From: Perilla frutescens
Taxonomy: Eukaryota > Streptophyta > Magnoliopsida > Lamiales > Lamiaceae
NCBI GenBank assembly: GCA_026008535.1
Contig: BRKX01000009.1
Span: 30,756,501-30,820,500, forward strand
Length of the DNA: 64,000 nucleotides
Reading direction: 5' to 3'
Each line of letters begins with the position of its first letter. Position 1 is the stretch's first letter. The position numbers and the translations under genes were made by a program. Positions 1 through 10,177 of the stretch are shown in pieces. The notes under the pieces were generated by a model. That model worked only from the letters and a program-made list of their open reading frames with translations, was not told the origin of the DNA and searched no databases.

Positions 1-744
1 CAACTTTGAATAGCTCATCATTGATCTAACCATTTCCAATAACATTTAATTTCTTCGCACCACTACGTCATTCTGCTGTTTGAATAGCAGACATAGTTAA
101 CCGGGATGCAATCCCATTCGATGCCAAGTGATCCCCAAAGTCACCTAAGAGGTACTTGTTACTAGGGCCACATAAGTAGAGTGAATTAAATATAATAACT
201 TCTTTGAATCTATTCCTTTAGCCTTAAAGGACACTTGGTCATTTTACCTTCTTAGCAGGATTTGCACAAAGAAACGATTCTAGGACCAGTGAGACCAATG
301 GACCATCGTTTATCAAACTTGAATCCTCTTAAGAATAATATATCCAAGTCTTAGATGCCAAAGATATGTTTGATTCCTTTGTGAAGATTCTTTCCTTTTA
401 TTGAGGTTGATCAATGTATTCAATAGTTGTTTTATAGTGTTAAGCATAGATTTTAATGTATTTAAAGATGTCCATCCAATGTGCCAGAATAGATAAAATG
501 TTTCCCAACCATGATAAAAATCTAGTTATCAAAAGTAACAAAATATCAATCCAAAACCAACTTAGAAACAGAAATCAAGTTTCTAAATTCTAGCACATAC
601 AGACAATCCTTTTAAAGACTATAATCTATCACTGCTAAAGGTATGTCTATGTCTCCCACTACAATAGCCGCCACTTTACCATAGCATTGCACATGTACAT
701 AGTGATCTCATCTTTACTCAAACGAGTGAGAAATACCTTTCCTT
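1..744 (-). pseudogene. Copia A: decayed protease/GAG-pre-integrase part of pol
   Basis: Conceptual translation of the minus strand gives, across several frames and stops, blocks typical of Ty1/copia polyproteins between the zinc knuckle and integrase: a segment ending RNLISVSKLVLD (the region after the protease active site) near 500-560, then a CKSC-EGKMTKCPL block near 210-260, which resembles the C-x2-C end of the GAG-pre-integrase zinc finger. Further left, around 60-120, there is a weak integrase-like remnant. No open frame longer than a few dozen codons survives. It continues the gag remnant on its right and runs off the window on the left. The family assignment rests on motif recognition; the coding function is lost. 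Confidence 0.7.
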
Positions 745-1340
745 TTTGAGAGGACACTCAGACTTACAATGTCTCAGCTGATTGTACTTGAAGCACATAT
801 CCTTTGGACTTAAAGTCCTTTTGAGGTAACTATGTCATTTTTTTCATTGCCCTACACGCTTCCTTTGGTTGAGATGCATTCCTCTTCTTGCCCGAACATG
901 CATTTCTCTCAGCCATTTGCGCTTCTGTGATACTTTTCACTAGCATCTCAGCTGTCTGAAGATCATCAAGCATTTCTGATAAAGTGACATAATTCTTTAT
1001 CATGCTAAAGTTCAAAAAGAACTATTTAAGCTTCAGGCACAGACTATTAAACACCAAGTCGATTAAGACTCGGTATCTTGTTCACCATCCAGGGTTTCGA
1101 TCTCCGATAAGCAGCTTATCATCCGGAGAACGTGATCCCTTACAGGAATGGAATCAACTACCTTGGTGCTTATTAGATTTTTCATTGCAATGCATTTCGT
1201 TGTGTAATTCTGATGTCCGAAGAGTTTCTTGAGATTACACCATAAGAGGTTCTCACTACTTCATCAGAATTCACAACTGGTTTCTTATGACATTCCTCAT
1301 TAAGTACAATTATACCTTCAGCCGTTTAAGACAATGTTTT
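745..1340 (-). pseudogene. Copia A: decayed gag (UBN2 type) with zinc knuckle
   Basis: Minus-strand translation contains the gag-like blocks NYTTKCIAMKNLISTK, IPVRDHVLRMISCLSEIETL and, after stops, NYVTLSEMLDDLQTAEML. These match the order in copia gag (UBN2 / Retrotran_gag_2) proteins. At about 745-790 a CCHC zinc knuckle is readable as C-F-K-Y-N-Q-L-R-H-C-K-S-E-C, with the second Cys changed to Tyr. At least two in-frame stops lie between the blocks. It is the first coding part of an element whose primer-binding site and 5' LTR lie to the right. An unusually long non-coding leader separates gag from the LTR. Confidence 0.8.
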
Positions 1341-4157
1341 AAGTTTCGAATCCAGTCTTTAGTATTTCACCGATATAAAACTTTTGAGAATAGAAGACAA
1401 GTTGGAGAGTGCCAAGATAATGTAGAATAGCAGAAAAGTAACAAGCAGTACAGTCACACCATTTAGGATACTAAACATATAATTGAAATCCTCAAAAGAA
1501 TTATATGCTTATCCACCGACATTTTAAAAAAGTTTATTATAAGCCACGTTAGTGTGGACGTTTATAAAATTCATTTTTAAACAGGTTATTAACCTTTAAT
1601 TTACCTCCAGTCAAGTTTCCTTATGACAAGTAAATTAATAGTCGGAAAAAAAACATTCCCGGTCGTGTAATCTTCTAATTAATAAGCCACGTTAGTGTGG
1701 ACGTTTATTAATAAATTACACCTAAGTGTGAACACCATCATCTTCACCCTAAGGGCACTGGTTTGAACTCATTGCTCCAGTTGGAGGAGTCAATTTATTC
1801 TAACAGTGTCCTACAGTTATCTATTAAGAGGTTTAATTTCTAGAGAATCCAGTGATATGACACATCCATTAGGGAGGATAACCTATTGTCAACGCGCATG
1901 CCCATCACTTCTCAATTAAACCAGATTAATGGAGACCGATTGAGATTTCTATATACTTTGGTATGAATCTCTCCCACTTAGTTATTTATAGTTGAGGTTT
2001 TCATTTTATCTCATTAGCATGCAAGATCATCACATAAAATGATAAACATCCACGACATGCATCCATACAACATTATAAGCATAATAATTTAAACCAACTA
2101 TCATGACATATTTCTCATGTTGTATTCATGAGATAATCTTGGAAAATCAGCTCCGGAAATCTGGACGTCATCCGCGCCACCACCAAGCGTCTCGCCAAAA
2201 TCCTAACGCCGATTTAGGGTTTCGGGACATGTTCGGGATGTCGTCCTTCCTTGATTGGGGCTGTTCCATTTTCTTTTCTTGAAAAGAATCCCTTTCCTTA
2301 TCTAATTCTATATGGATTTCTTTTCTTGAAAAGAATCTCTTTCCTTATCTAATTCTATAAGGATTTATATTCCTAATTTAAATCTTATCCTATCATATTT
2401 GAATAAATTCAAAGATATCAATTACCTTATCCAAATCCACTAGGATAAAGTAATCATTATCTTAAATATTCAATTTCCATATGATAAAGATTTTAATTAT
2501 GGAAAATTCTAATACATCTAGAATAATAAAGGAATAAAAAAAATACAACTCAAGACACATGGAATTTCGAAAATTCCATCTAAATACTCTAACATTTATT
2601 TTTCCTATTACATTAAACCAACATAATAAAATAAATGTTAGTCTAATCCATGAATTTTCTCATGGATAAAAAACCTCGTAGCCAAACCGGCATACGACCA
2701 TCAACAACCACACATTCAACATAATTAAATCATCACATCACAAAATTAAAATGTCATGATAGTCGGTATCACCTGCAAACAAAAACCATCTACATACAAC
2801 AACTATCAAAATTAAGTGATAAACATAAAATTGCATATGATATCCATACATGATCATTTTCGAAAATTATCTTCAATTTAAAATTGAAATTTTCGAAAAT
2901 CACTTTAAGATAAAATTTGGAAATTAATTATAATCTTCCACCAAATTAAATATTAATACTTCGAAAATTACATAAGGAATAAATCTGGAAATTTTGATAT
3001 TTATCAAAAATCTTTCCCAAATAAAATCCTTAATTTTTGAAAATCCCTAAATAATTAAATTTGAAAATTTTGATATTAATAAAAAAATATATTCCAAATT
3101 AAATACCTAGGTTTCAAAAATTCCAAGAATAATAAATCTGAAAATTTTTATCCACTTCAAATACTTTCCAAATTTAAAATTCTATTTTGAAACCTATTTG
3201 AATTATAATTAGGTAACTTTTGATATTCATCAAAATTACCTTATCCAATTATAATCCCCCATAATTTGAAAATATCTCTAGGATTAGATATAAATTTTTT
3301 TGATAACATCAAAAAATCTATTCCAAATCTAATTCCATAGTTTTCAAAAATATGGATCAATTTAGGGAATTAATTTAACATCAAATATTAAAAATTTGAT
3401 CTCCAAAATTCGAATATCCCTAAATAAAATTAATAATTTGGAAATTTGATATTAATCAAAATCCTCTCCAGATTATGTACTAGGTATCAAAATTCCTAGA
3501 ATAAAAATATGGTAGTTTGATCCTCTTCAAACACTTATCAAATTTAAAATTCTATTTTAAAACCTACTTGGATTAGAATTTGGTAACTTTTAATATACAT
3601 AAAAAATTACCTTCTCCAATTCTAATCCTCATAAAATTCGAACCCTATCCCAATCAAAACTAGAAATTTTGATTTTCATCAAAATCCATTCCAAGTTAAT
3701 TATAGGACCGGATATTATTAAACAAGATTAGGGAATTTGATTGATCAAAACTTTCGATCATAGTGGGACTTCAAATTTGGAAAGTTCATCTTTAATAAAA
3801 AGACAATCCAAATATATACACCAGGATCGAAAATCCAAAGGATTAAAATTATGATTTTTTGAAAACACCTTTCCAACTTTTAATCCATATTTTCGAACCA
3901 TTAAATAGATTATATCTGGAAATATTGATATGCATAAAAAATCCTTTACAAAATTAATCTATAGCTTTCGAAAATCACATGAATTAAAATTTAGAATTTT
4001 TCGAATTGCATCAAAAATTCTAAACCGATTTTAATCCAAAAATTAAAACATGATGAACAATTAAATCTGAAAATTTTAAAACTTAAAATTCATCTACAGA
4101 TTTAAACATAAAATTCGAATTATACATAGAATTCATTCTAGAGCAGAGCTAAAACCT
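1341..4157 (-). other. Copia A: long untranslated leader, AT-rich quasi-repeats
   Basis: About 2.8 kb lies between the gag remnant and the primer-binding site with no credible ORF. The part from 1341 to 2140 has two near-identical copies of a sequence containing AAGCCACGTTAGTGTGGACG, at 1541-1560 and 1684-1703. From about 2860 to 4130 the sequence is very AT-rich and consists of diverged units of roughly 60-70 bp, each built on a near-palindrome of the form TTTTGATAT..ATCAAAA followed by TCCAAATTAAAT-like text. These could form small hairpins. I infer that this is the 5' leader of the element; no promoter or splice signal could be fixed. Confidence 0.55.
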
Positions 4158-4169
4158 GCTCTGATACCA
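4158..4169 (-). other. Copia A primer-binding site
   Basis: On the minus strand the sequence reads TGGTATCAGAGC, complementary to the 3' end of plant initiator-Met tRNA, the usual primer of Ty1/copia elements. It starts two bases inside the end of the LTR at 4172. This fixes the orientation: the LTR on its right is the 5' LTR and the body of the element lies to the left. Confidence 0.9.
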
Positions 4170-4171
4170 AT

Positions 4172-5638
4172 TGTTGGGGTTTTGTCGAATTGTACCCCAC
4201 ATGATCTATTTGGATGCCATTAATTCTAAATCATGTAAATCATAATTTTATGTGTGACATTAATTATCCTATGTTGAATTAACATGCAAGTTTCAATTTC
4301 GAATCTATTGCAGCGGAATAAAATAGAATCTATCGAAATCGGTACTTACAAACTTTGTCGGGTTGCTCACGGGATTAAAGATCTAATCCCGTTGTTGATG
4401 GAAAACACATGATCATGGTGAATCTTCATGGTGTTCGAAACACACAGCTCCAATATTCTACTTCTTGATCTTCTGCTGTATTCTCGGACCTTGTTTAGAT
4501 GCAGGGTGGGCTGCAGACTACTAAACGGTTGTGGAAATTCTAGGAATCAAGAGAGCACTTAGAGTGGCTGTATTAGAGTGTATTTTTTCTTATAATTTTC
4601 GTGACCCCCCTCCCTTATTATAGGGGAGGGGACGAAAATTAACTCTCCAAACCCTAATGGGCTTGAGCCTCCAACTCTTGTTCCATTCCCAATCCACTTA
4701 GGTCATATTGGGCTACAATAGGGATCCAGAAGAATATTAAATTGGCCTACTAATTTTTTTAATTTCTAATATCCAATAAACTTAGGATATAATTAAATAA
4801 ATTAAGTATTATTTTTATTCCACTAAAGAAATAATACTGACCTACCAATTTAATACATATTTACGAATATGCTTTCTTCTTTAGTTCAGCCATTCCCCAT
4901 GTTTAAGATATAATGTCCATTAATTAATTATGTAAGCTTCTGACATCTATAATTAATTAATATCTTGTTCCTTGAGTAGTACCGCACGATTTCCGTTTAT
5001 CATGATAAGAATAAATTAATATTCTGCCTGCAGGGCTTTCCATGACCCTCGTGCTTCCTCAAGGGGACACCATCAACCTGGCGCACCAGGACACGGTGCT
5101 CATGCATATTGCATGACACATCATGTATACACTGTTATTACCTAAGATATCGAGTTTATTGACCCATGAAAGGATCTCACCCATTGATAAATCAAAGTAA
5201 CAAACAATGCACACATATGCTCATCAATAAAACATGAGTTCAGAGCCCGAACTCTGTGGATCTTTATTCTCTCACTTAAGGTCAGAATAGAGAATAGTAT
5301 CCTACCGTGATCCTCCTCAATACACAAGCCAGTGTACTAGAATAATCAGTTAGTCAAGATAAACTAACTATCAGATTATTCTACGGTGTACCAATGGTGG
5401 GTTCAGGACCATCTAAGCCGTGAGCCTTTTAATACATTGCAAGGAATCCGATGATATGATTTCTACCGTGTGTTGACCCACACCATATCATCTACGATGC
5501 AAGTATATGGAACCATGCATATAAATATATAACAATAAATATATACACAAACAGTGACTGCAATTATTATTCAATCTATATTATCTTAATATTGTTTATT
5601 GTATACAAAGACAAGCTTTCTAGTATACAAAACCAACA
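4172..5638 (-). mobile_element. Copia A 5' LTR (1467 bp)
   Basis: On the plus strand the repeat starts TGTTGGGG and ends CCAACA, giving TG...CA ends with a TGTTGG/CCAACA terminal inverted repeat. It abuts the primer-binding site on the left. On the right it interrupts the protease of another copia element, so this is the insertion junction. The partner 3' LTR lies outside the window, but a truncated relative at 19131-19970 confirms the repeat family and the right end. The five bases after the junction (5639-5643) are CTAAT; the target duplication cannot be checked here. Confidence 0.88.
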
Positions 5639-5764
5639 CTAATCTCAACCACTGGTGCAACACTCGTGTTTCCCATGTACAACTATCCAAAGTCTCCAGC
5701 TCGATAGCTTGTGAAATGCTTTATTTTTGGATCATAGTGATGAGAAGCTCTAGAGTTAACTATC
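5639..5764 (-). pseudogene. Copia B: protease fragment, 3' part
   Basis: Minus-strand translation gives EWIVNSRASHHYDPKIKHFT, the copia retropepsin signature W-[IV]-x-D-S-G-A-S-x-H with the catalytic Asp changed to Asn and the Gly to Arg. A stop follows about a dozen codons downstream. The left edge is cut by the copia A LTR and the right edge by a hAT-like element whose flanking duplication overlaps the codons just before the signature. The active-site changes make this copy non-functional. Confidence 0.85.
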
Positions 5765-5772
5765 CACTCAAT

Positions 5773-6424
5773 TAAGGATGAGCATATTGTCGGTTCGGTC
5801 AAAAATCGAGCCTAACTATTTAAATTGATTGATCAAATTCTTTGTGAATTTTGAATCGAATCGACCGAAGGTCTACATTTCAACTGAACTAAATTTCAAC
5901 TTCGATTTTGGTCATTTTTTTGGTTTCAACTGAATTTCAACTTTTTTTGTTTTTTTTTTCAAAATTTGAGAACCAAAAAATGCACACATGTTGAGAAAAT
6001 TTTGGAATTAAACAATATAATAAGGTTGAATTGTGAATAAATATACGAGTCAAGATTAATACATTAGTACCATTAAAATAATTAATTAGTGTCAGTCAAT
6101 TTCCATGAGCAGTAAGGATCAATTAGTGTCAGTTAATTACCAAGTCCATCCTTTTCTTATTAGGTAACATTAATTTTGTGATGGACAATATTAATGTTGC
6201 AAAAATGAAATGTATATAGATAAGTTGGCTTCATATTGAATTATAAATTAGTGTCATAGAAACATAGAAAGTATATTAGTATAATTAAAAAAACAAAAGA
6301 AATAAAATAAAATGAGTTTCAGTCGGTTCGGTTAAAACCGAACTATTTTGGTCTCAAACCGAATTGATGAAAACTTATCGGTTCAGCTGGTTATTCAATT
6401 TCAGTTTGGTTTTGCTCACCCCTA
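5773..6424. mobile_element. hAT-like non-autonomous element (652 bp)
   Basis: Terminal inverted repeats of 12 bp are TAAGGATGAGCA on the left and, reverse-complemented, TAGGGGTGAGCA on the right (10 of 12 identical), followed on both sides by CGGTTCGGT-like subterminal text. Flanking 8-mers are CACTCAAT (5765-5772) and CACTCGAC (6425-6432), 6 of 8 identical, which fits the 8-bp target duplication of the hAT superfamily. The insertion splits a copia gag-protease frame exactly between codons that are contiguous in related elements, confirming the boundaries. No transposase is present, so movement would need an autonomous partner. Confidence 0.75.
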
Positions 6425-6432
6425 CACTCGAC

Positions 6433-7055
6433 ATTTGGATCTTCCATGTGAAAACACTCATCACGCATATATACTACTGTTCGATCATCATCGGAGTGTG
6501 TAACAATGGCAGTTGTGTTCTTATCATTATAATTTTTCTGATTATTTTCCTTTTTCTATTGTTTCAATAGTCTGCAATTTCTTTTCATATAGTTAGCTCT
6601 AGGCAGAGAACTAAAAAGAAACAAAACATGTACTCCATAATAGAATATAAACTCCATGGTAGAAACTAATTCACCAAGTCTTGAAAGTGCTCTGCTACTG
6701 AGTTTCCTTATTTATACTTCACATTCACCAATTTCTTTTATCACAAATGCTTTGTTATGTGCATGTGCATTGTTTATTTTATAAAGCTTTTGGAGCTTTT
6801 TTCATATATTACATGGATTTTCTCCTTGTCTATGTGATGGAACACACTAGTGTTGACCCATTGACGTATAGTACCAATGGTCTTCCTTCCAAGCTTTGTC
6901 CAAACTTTATCAGACATCTCTTCGAGCTTAGAACTGGCACCCTCTATGGGATTATACGAGTCTTTACAATGAAGTAAATCCTCTATCATAACCCTCCATA
7001 TCAAATAATTATCAAATACAAATTTAACCATTAACCTACTAGTGCTATTCTCCAT
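6433..7055 (-). pseudogene. Copia B: gag and start of protease
   Basis: The gag begins at the ATG at 7055 (MENSTSRLMVKFVFDNY) and has the UBN2-type features IWRVMIEDLLHCKDSYNP and TIGTIRQWVNTSVFHH. Near 6540-6600 a zinc-knuckle tail NYMKRNCRLLKQ is readable, with the knuckle His changed to Tyr and a stop straight after. The last codons at 6433-6500 read TVVYMRDECFHMEDPN and continue, across the hAT-like insertion, into the protease signature at 5639-5764. The start codon lies about 20 bp from the primer-binding site, as is usual for this group. Stops and frameshifts make it a pseudogene. Confidence 0.85.
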
Positions 7056-7076
7056 AGTTTTTGCTTTATAACCAAT

Positions 7077-7088
7077 GCTCTGATACCA
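7077..7088 (-). other. Copia B primer-binding site
   Basis: Minus strand TGGTATCAGAGC, complementary to initiator-Met tRNA, four bases inside the LTR edge at 7093. A second, slightly diverged copy (TGGTATCAAAGC) lies at 7342-7353 because the LTR and primer site are duplicated in tandem. Confidence 0.85.
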
Positions 7089-7092
7089 CTAC

Positions 7093-7325
7093 TGTGGAAG
7101 AAGCTACATCTGATTATGTAAAATTACTCCAAATGCACAGCGAGAATCCCAAACAAATATTGAAGTATCCAAAATCTTTCCACTTAATAAATCAAGTAGC
7201 AAACTACAATCAATTAATATCAATTATGCACAAATAAAGTAAGTAAAATGATACCAAGATTGATGTGATCTCAACAAGGCTAAGAACACAACTAATCAAA
7301 GTATGCAGACTAACAAGATCGAACA
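7093..7325 (-). mobile_element. Copia B LTR, inner copy (233 bp)
   Basis: On the plus strand it starts TGTGGAAGAAGC next to the primer-binding site and ends near GATCGAACA, giving TG...CA ends. A near-identical second copy lies at 7358-7590, and the repeat period including the primer site is 265 bp (7076 to 7341). The outer end is assigned from TG/CA logic only. Confidence 0.7.
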
Positions 7326-7357
7326 CCCGTCGGTAATGTATGCTTTGATACCACTAC

Positions 7358-7590
7358 TGTGGAAGAAGCTACATTTGATGATGTAAAATTACTCCAAATG
7401 CACAGCGAGAATCCCAAACAAATATTGAAGTATCCAAAATCTTTCCACTTAATAAATCAAGTAGCAAACTACAATCAATTAATATCAATTATGCACACAT
7501 AAAGTAAGTAAAATGACACCAAGATTGATGTGATCTCAACAAGGCTAAGAACACAACTAATCAAAGTACGCAGACTAACAGAATCGAACA
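7358..7590 (-). mobile_element. Copia B LTR, outer duplicated copy (233 bp)
   Basis: Same sequence as 7093-7325 with a few substitutions and the same length. It is followed inward by a second primer-binding-site copy (7342-7353). Two LTRs separated by only 32 bp of internal sequence are not a normal element structure. This suggests tandem duplication or unequal recombination at the 5' end. Confidence 0.7.
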
Positions 7591-7601
7591 TACGTCGGTA
7601 C

Positions 7602-8646
7602 TGTAAGGATTCAATACCAACAAACAAAATACGACTAGAATATCACAGTAAATGCGGAATTGAATAGATAATGACCCGATTATTATGCTGAATTGGACTC
7701 GACCTATTAGACACCTAGAATACCTAGATTATGACTCAACCAAATAAAACACAAATCCAAATAAACACAACTAGGCGATTTTGGGCAGATTGCATATAAG
7801 TGTTAATTAGAGCGAATTGAGCACGTATAGGTGATGAACGATTTATGGTGAAGATTATAGATGAATTTTGATTGAAGGATGATGGTGAGGCGTACGGCTG
7901 GATGGAATGAAGGGTGATGTTTGATGAAATGTAATTAAAAGATAGGAGAAATAAACTTACTCGAACCCCGTCTTGCGGTGAAGACGAAACGCAATTTCTC
8001 GAATACTCCAAGTTGGATAGCACCCTCCTTGACTTGATGGAATAGAAAAGAGCTTGAGATAGGACTTATGATTTGCTAGGTCACAAGAACGTGTAAATTG
8101 TGTTGATCAACCGATGGATCTTGAGACAAAGTAAATTAAAACTCAAATTATTCATGCAATGTCTAACTTTAAAATAACATAGAGTACTCCTATATATACT
8201 AAGGCTAATGGAAAAAATTAATGAGGCCTAAACAACATGATAAGGCCGAAAATCTAGAGTCCTAGTCAAACTAGGATTGTTTCCTTAATTAAAATCTATT
8301 TTTAAGGAAAAATCCAAAAATACCAAAAATAAGATAATAAAAATCCTAAACTAGATAAAATAAATTCCAATTTGATTTGGGCCTTGTAAATTGACGCGTT
8401 GGAGTCTAATATGGGCTGATCTACACGCCATGTCACTTGGCTTGGTCTTCTTGGGCTTGATCATCAATTATCAACACCGTGATAATTCTCGGGCTGCATT
8501 TCTCTTCTTGCTCTCCAACTTCGAACTTCCTTCTAATCAAGACTTGTAAATATTGTTGAAGTTTCTTAGCACGAAGTCAGGTAACTGGACCTCTCAATTG
8601 CAGCTCGACATCTTCTTTCTCATTGTTGCTTGGCTCGGTCTCATCA
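7602..8646 (-). mobile_element. Old CRM-like gypsy 3' LTR (approximate)
   Basis: The right edge is set by a polypurine-like tract (minus strand GGAGGGAA) followed by TGATGAGACC. This is the same arrangement as in the complete CRM-like element at 45965-54301, whose LTR starts TGATGAAGCC after GGGGGGGAA. As there, the pol reading frame continues into the LTR. The left edge at TGTAAGGATT is a guess from TG/CA logic. No ORF of its own is expected here. Confidence 0.5.
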
Positions 8647-9262
8647 TTCCCTCCGGCTGAAAAGAATTCATCCTCGAATTCATAGACTCCTCATGCTCGA
8701 ACTCGTCTGCAGAAAAAGGAGAAAGATCAGCAACATTAAATGTAGATGAACACTTATACTCACTGGATAAATCAATGTGATATGCATTGTCATTGACACG
8801 GCTCAGAACAGTGAACGGTCCATCTCCTCTAGGCATCAACTTGGATTTTCGCAGGTTAGGAAAATGACCCGGACTCAGATGAATCCAAACTCGATCTCTA
8901 GGCTGGAAAACCACCTTTTTGCATCGAACATTGTGTTGGACAGCCGTGCGAATGCTGGCTTGCTCGATACGTGTCTGAACCTTCTCGTGTATCTCTCATA
9001 CATAATCAACTCTCTTTGTACCTTTAACGCTTGTTAGATGCTCAACAGGTAAAGGTGTTAGATCGTGGGGGTTAAATGATTAAATCCGTAAATAACTTCA
9101 AATGGGGACATATTTGTAAAAGAATGAACAACATGATTGTATGCAAATTCAGCAAAAGGCAAACAATCTTCCCAGGATTTTAAGTTGTTTTTAACCAAAG
9201 AACGCAACAAAGTACCTAAGGTTCTATTCACTACCTCCGTTTGACCATCAATCTACGGATGA
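8594..9262 (-). pseudogene. Old CRM-like gypsy: integrase C-terminal part
   Basis: The segment encoding RDRVWIHLSPGHFPNLRKSK, then LMPRGDGPFTVLSRVND and FNVADLSPF, corresponds to the C-terminal part of gypsy integrase, followed by a tail related to the GPMTRLRAKKLQ tail of the complete element at 47 kb. Between 8914 and 9262 the frame is broken by stops. The right end abuts the hAT-like insertion inside the codons for the STACHPQTDGQ integrase motif. Confidence 0.85.
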
Positions 9263-9270
9263 CATGCAGT

Positions 9271-10169
9271 CAAGGATTGAAATATTGTGAAATATCACGG
9301 ATATATCTCGAATATATCACGGATATTGACATTATGATACAGATATTGGGGAGAATATCTTTTTTCCTGAGTATCGGCGAAATATCGCAATATATCACAA
9401 AATATCGCAAATTATCATAAAATATCGCAATATATTGCGATTTTTTTATATTTCTATATCATATTTTGATTTTTATTTAATACTATATATTTTTGTGGTC
9501 TTTTTTAGGTTTTTAATGTAATTATTTGAGTTGCAATATTCTTTACTTTATAAGGACACTCACTTTGTAAAAAATTATAAGAGAAAGAAGATTGGGAGAT
9601 CAACGGATGTCTTAGATTGAAAAGTGAGATGTACCAACTTTATTTTTTCATTTTTTCAATTAGGGCACATGATAGACAAATCACTAAAGTTTTTCTCTCC
9701 ATATATCATACGAAATTGAAATCTAAGAAATCAAGAAACATATCAAGCGCATGTGCATAATTATATCCATAATTACTAATGTGATGAGTTGGTACCAATA
9801 TTGTTTAGAACAAAATTACATTCCATCTACTATATTTGAACCTCATAGATCCTCATTTTGGTATTAATTGTACTTTATAATATTTATTTAGTTAATTTAT
9901 GTTGTATTATGTATTATTTTATCAAATGTATTGTCTCAGACGATATTTATAATAATGTATTATTCATATGTTTGCTTTCAAAATACAATTTTATCAAAAA
10001 TTTTAGTGGAATATGTGCATAATAGTTCCTAAAATTTCTTGCTAAATTTCCAAGATTTTAATATGATTTCTGTCATTTTTTTAATTTTCTGTGATATCGA
10101 TATATCCGACGATATATCTGTAAAATTAAAGTTGCGATATATGCTGCGATAGCGATATTTTCATCATTG
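9271..10169. mobile_element. hAT-like non-autonomous element (899 bp) with perfect 8-bp TSD
   Basis: The insertion is flanked by identical 8-mers CATGCAGT at 9263-9270 and 10170-10177. Its ends are CAAGGATTGAAATAT and, reverse-complemented, CAATGATGAAAATAT. Dense subterminal motifs of the type AATATCGCAATATATC occur on both sides, as in many plant hAT-derived miniature elements. There is no transposase ORF. It interrupts the integrase of the old gypsy element between the Thr-Ala-Cys and His-Pro codons of the conserved TACHPQTDGQ motif, so it inserted after that element. Confidence 0.88.
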
Positions 10170-10177
10170 CATGCAGT

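Noticed and set aside
1960..1982. Polypurine tract (minus TAAGTGGGAGAG) marking a 3' LTR of another copia
   Set aside because: No TG-starting LTR follows and the sequence lies in the copia A leader; a chance or relic tract.
4158..4169. tRNA gene at TGGTATCAGAGC sites
   Set aside because: Only the primer-complementary end is present; there is no cloverleaf. These are primer-binding sites.
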